Shown: piece by piece, positions 61,947-64,000 of the stretch | Position numbering within the stretch: the stretch's first letter is position 1 | How the letters are laid out: the number at the start of each line of letters is the position of its first letter | DNA from: JBHEBG01 sp046557915 | Lineage (GTDB): Bacteria > Bacteroidota > Bacteroidia > Flavobacteriales > Flavobacteriaceae | Assembly (NCBI RefSeq): GCF_046557915.1 | Contig: NZ_JBHEBG010000003.1 | Span: 62,001-126,000, forward strand | Length of the DNA: 64,000 nt | Reading direction: 5' to 3' | The notes under the pieces: model-generated | What the model was told of the DNA's origin: nothing | What the model saw: only the letters and a program-made list of their open reading frames with translations | The model's database searches: none | Translations under genes and position numbers: made by a program

Positions 61947-63491
61947 ATGAATAACTTCTTGTTTGTAGCCGCGGAAAATGACGCAATTGCCAACTGTAAA
62001 GCCGGGGGTATGGGTGATGTGGTGCGCGATGTGCCCAGACAAATTTCAGAAAGGGGAGATAAGGTACATGTAATAGTACCTGCCTATTCCAGACTCCATA
62101 GAGATGGGGGCACCCTAAAGGCCCGCCTTAATTTTCAACTTCGGGGAATTCCATATACCGCAGAGTTGTATGAGCTAATTCCAAAAAAAGAGTTTAAGAA
62201 TATTCATCATTATGCCATTCATCATCCCGAAATTGAAGCGGGAGACATAGCTCACATTTATCATAACGACCCCACGGAACCTTTTTATACCGATGCTATT
62301 AAATACTTTATTTTTTGTACTGCGGTGGCAGAAGCAATAAAAAAGGGCGCATTTGGGAAATTAGATGTTGTACACCTTCATGATTGGCACGCAAGCCTGC
62401 TTTTGTTCCTAAAAACATATCATAGGGGGTATCGGTCCCTAAGAGAAATCGGCTTTGTGTATAGCATTCATAACTTGGCCATCCAGGGTATTCGTCCTTT
62501 TGAAGATAATTATTCTTCACTTAAGAACTGGTTTCCAGACGTACCTATCGATTATGAAGGACTAAAGGATTATCGCTATCAGGATTGCATTAACCTTATG
62601 GCAGTAGGTATTCGTCTAGCAGATAGGGTGCACACGGTTTCCCCATCTTACAAAGACGATGTACTACTTCCCAGCTCGCCTCCCGAGTTTATAGGCGGCG
62701 AAGGGTTAGAAAAGGATTTGCAGCAGGCAGATGCCGAAGGCAGACTCTTTGGTATCCTAAACGGATGCAATTATAAAAATATAAGGACTGCGGAAAAGAA
62801 TAGACTCTATAAGAATATCATCCGTGCCGTTTTTCAATGGGTACAGGAAGAATCCAAAAAGTATAAGGCCCATTTTTTGGCCCATACAGGAGAAAAGGTA
62901 GAGGAGTATCTTACCGAGCCACCCAGTTTTGTATGCTCTAGCATAGCCAGACTTACCGAACAGAAATTCTATTTTTTTAAGCGTTCGCCAGAAGCCCTGA
63001 TCCAAATCCTTAAAAAATTGGAAGAGGTTAATGGTATATTGATGATTTTGGGTACCGGGGCCCCAGAGTATGAAGAGCTTTTCAGGGATGTTAGTAGAGA
63101 GCATAAGAATTTTATTTTCATCAATGCACAATCCGAAGATGTTATCGATTCCATTTACTTGGAGTCCGATCTTTATTTTATGCCTAGCCTGTTTGAACCA
63201 TGCGGAATAAGCCAAATGTTGGCCATGAGAAATGGAAATCCTTGTTTGGTTCATAACACAGGAGGACTAAAAGATACTGTGCATCATATGAAGACGGGCT
63301 TCAGTTTTGACGGACATACCTATGACGAGAAAATAAAAAACATGGTCGTTGCTTTTGATGAGATATTGGCACTCTATCTCAATGACAAACCAAGTTGGAA
63401 AAAAATACAAGGTAATGCCAAAAAAGTACGTTTTACCTGGAAGAAATCGGTAGATGCCTACTATGAGTTACTTTACGCGACAAATCGTTGA
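61947..63491 (+). CDS. glgA: Glycogen/starch synthase-like glycosyltransferase (GT5)
   Basis: 514 residues with a two-domain GT-B fold. The N-terminal ADP-glucose-binding motif is KAGGMGDVV (Lys18 on), where the usual form is KxGGLGDVV. The catalytic-type segment HLHDWHASL and the C-terminal PSLFEPCGISQMLAMRNGNP with HNTGGLKDTV are present, as GT5 needs. The role is likely glucan synthesis from ADP-glucose. No glgB, glgC or glgP is nearby. It is about 30-40 residues longer than the typical E. coli type, and substitutions around the first motif suggest a separate Bacteroidota subgroup. Confidence 0.85.
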   Translation: MNNFLFVAAENDAIANCKAGGMGDVVRDVPRQISERGDKVHVIVPAYSRLHRDGGTLKARLNFQLRGIPYTAELYELIPKKEFKNIHHYAIHHPEIEAGDIAHIYHNDPTEPFYTDAIKYFIFCTAVAEAIKKGAFGKLDVVHLHDWHASLLLFLKTYHRGYRSLREIGFVYSIHNLAIQGIRPFEDNYSSLKNWFPDVPIDYEGLKDYRYQDCINLMAVGIRLADRVHTVSPSYKDDVLLPSSPPEFIGGEGLEKDLQQADAEGRLFGILNGCNYKNIRTAEKNRLYKNIIRAVFQWVQEESKKYKAHFLAHTGEKVEEYLTEPPSFVCSSIARLTEQKFYFFKRSPEALIQILKKLEEVNGILMILGTGAPEYEELFRDVSREHKNFIFINAQSEDVIDSIYLESDLYFMPSLFEPCGISQMLAMRNGNPCLVHNTGGLKDTVHHMKTGFSFDGHTYDEKIKNMVVAFDEILALYLNDKPSWKKIQGNAKKVRFTWKKSVDAYYELLYATNR

Positions 63492-63514
63492 TCTTTAAGA
63501 AATTTATTAAAGAT
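63491..63514. other. AT-rich inverted repeat after the GT5 gene
   Basis: Arms ATCTTTAA (63491-63498) and TTAAAGAT (63507-63514) directly after the stop. It could be a weak terminator but lacks a T-run. Confidence 0.35.
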
Positions 63515-63575
63515 TTGCACGACAAATTGAAGGCATAACGGGTTTTATTAAAAATATGCCAAAAGAAATTATGAC

Positions 63576-63607
63576 ATTGTTAACCTGCCCCGTTTTTCGT
63601 AATTTTA
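63576..63607 (+). promoter_or_regulatory. Candidate promoter of gltA
   Basis: ATTG (63576-63579), 20 bases, TAATTTTA (63600-63607); both boxes deviate by one base from the consensus. It lies 32 bases before the citrate synthase start. Confidence 0.4.
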
Positions 63608-63639
63608 TGGCTCCAATATTAAACAAGTAAACTATACAA

Positions 63640-64000
63640 ATGTCAGATAACGCTACTATTGAATACAAGGGTGAAAAATATGAGTTTCCGGTTATAAAAG
63701 GTTCTGAGGATGAACTGGCCATAGATATAAAAACATTACGAGGGTCCACAGGAATGACTACATTGGATCCTGGTTATAAAAACACAGGTTCTTGCGAGAG
63801 TGCCATAACTTTTTTGGATGGAGAAAAGGGCATATTACGTTATAGAGGTTATTCTATTGAGGAACTTGCGGAAAAGGCCGATTTTTTGGAAGTAGCGTAC
63901 TTATTAATTTTTGGGGAATTACCGGATAAGATACAATTAGAGAAGTTTCATAACGACATCAGGGAAGAATCTACCGTAGACGAGGAGATGAAGAAAATCT
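63640..64000 (+). CDS. gltA: Citrate synthase (5' part, cut by window end)
   Basis: The first 120 codons of a type II citrate synthase, which joins acetyl-CoA and oxaloacetate at the entry of the TCA cycle. The start MSDNATIEYKGEKYEFPV is followed by the family segments DIKTLRGSTGMTTLDPGY, SCESAITFLDGEKGILRYRG and YSIEELAEKADFLEVAYLL. The rest lies beyond position 64000. Confidence 0.95.
   Translation, partial: MSDNATIEYKGEKYEFPVIKGSEDELAIDIKTLRGSTGMTTLDPGYKNTGSCESAITFLDGEKGILRYRGYSIEELAEKADFLEVAYLLIFGELPDKIQLEKFHNDIREESTVDEEMKKI

Noticed and set aside
1..64000. tRNA, rRNA, insertion sequence, prophage or defence system
   Set aside because: No transposase, integrase, phage, restriction or toxin-antitoxin product appears in any frame, and I found no tRNA-like arms with a GTTCRA loop in the gaps.

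Overview
The window looks like a chromosomal segment of a marine-type member of the Flavobacteriaceae (Bacteroidota). Evidence: a SusC/SusD-type TonB-linked import locus; many lipoproteins and Bacteroidota-specific families (DUF5723, DUF4136, a large alpha-2-macroglobulin); promoter boxes of the Bacteroidota type (TTTG, about 19 bases, TAnnTTTG) rather than -35/-10 boxes; zinc-free S4, S14 and L36 ribosomal proteins; and the order rpsL-rpsG-fusA-rpsJ ... rpoA-rplQ-carA-eno-(GT5 synthase)-gltA. I found no tRNA, rRNA, insertion sequence, prophage or CRISPR array. Base and codon use look even throughout, and nothing suggests recent transfer.

Left part (1-9.4 kb): an M3 metallopeptidase, then the de novo purine genes purK-purE. 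These are divergent from a fused hypoxanthine phosphoribosyltransferase-adenylate kinase gene, followed by obgE, a DUF4136 lipoprotein and an S9 peptidase. A perfect 12-base palindrome lies midway between the -7 boxes of the two divergent purine promoters and could let one regulator serve de novo synthesis and salvage together. A strong two-way terminator and a DoxX-like gene follow.

Middle part (9.4-29.2 kb): a 2025-residue alpha-2-macroglobulin-like protein with an intact CxEQ thioester motif, a divergent TPR protein, an SDR/cupin pair, mpl, a small membrane protein, a PaiB-like protein, DUF1569, radC, a polysaccharide-deacetylase-fold protein that seems to have lost its metal ligands, a YjjG nucleotidase, a three-gene unknown envelope operon (lipoprotein, DUF5723, secreted protein), rarA, a rhomboid protease and rlmB.

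Import locus (29.3-40.5 kb, all on the minus strand): susC-like, susD-like and an accessory lipoprotein ending at an intrinsic terminator, then an arylsulfotransferase-like lipoprotein and a 1110-residue FG-GAP/ASPIC-UnbV lipoprotein. No glycoside hydrolase, lyase or sigma/anti-sigma pair is present, so the substrate is unknown. A 510-base AT-rich gap separates it from an uncharacterised secreted protein.

Right part (42-64 kb): a long ribosomal-protein supercluster from rpsL to rplQ, including fusA, secY, infA and rpoA, driven by a near-ideal Bacteroidota promoter. An intrinsic terminator with repeated hairpins sits between rpsJ and rplC, splitting the usual S10 operon. After a terminator come carA, eno, a glycogen-synthase-like GT5 gene, and the start of citrate synthase, cut by the window edge.

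Most of the window is ordinary housekeeping. The items most worth a second look are the purine palindrome, the rpsJ-rplC leader, the TonB-plug-like bait region of the macroglobulin, the deacetylase pseudoenzyme and the orphan SusCD locus.
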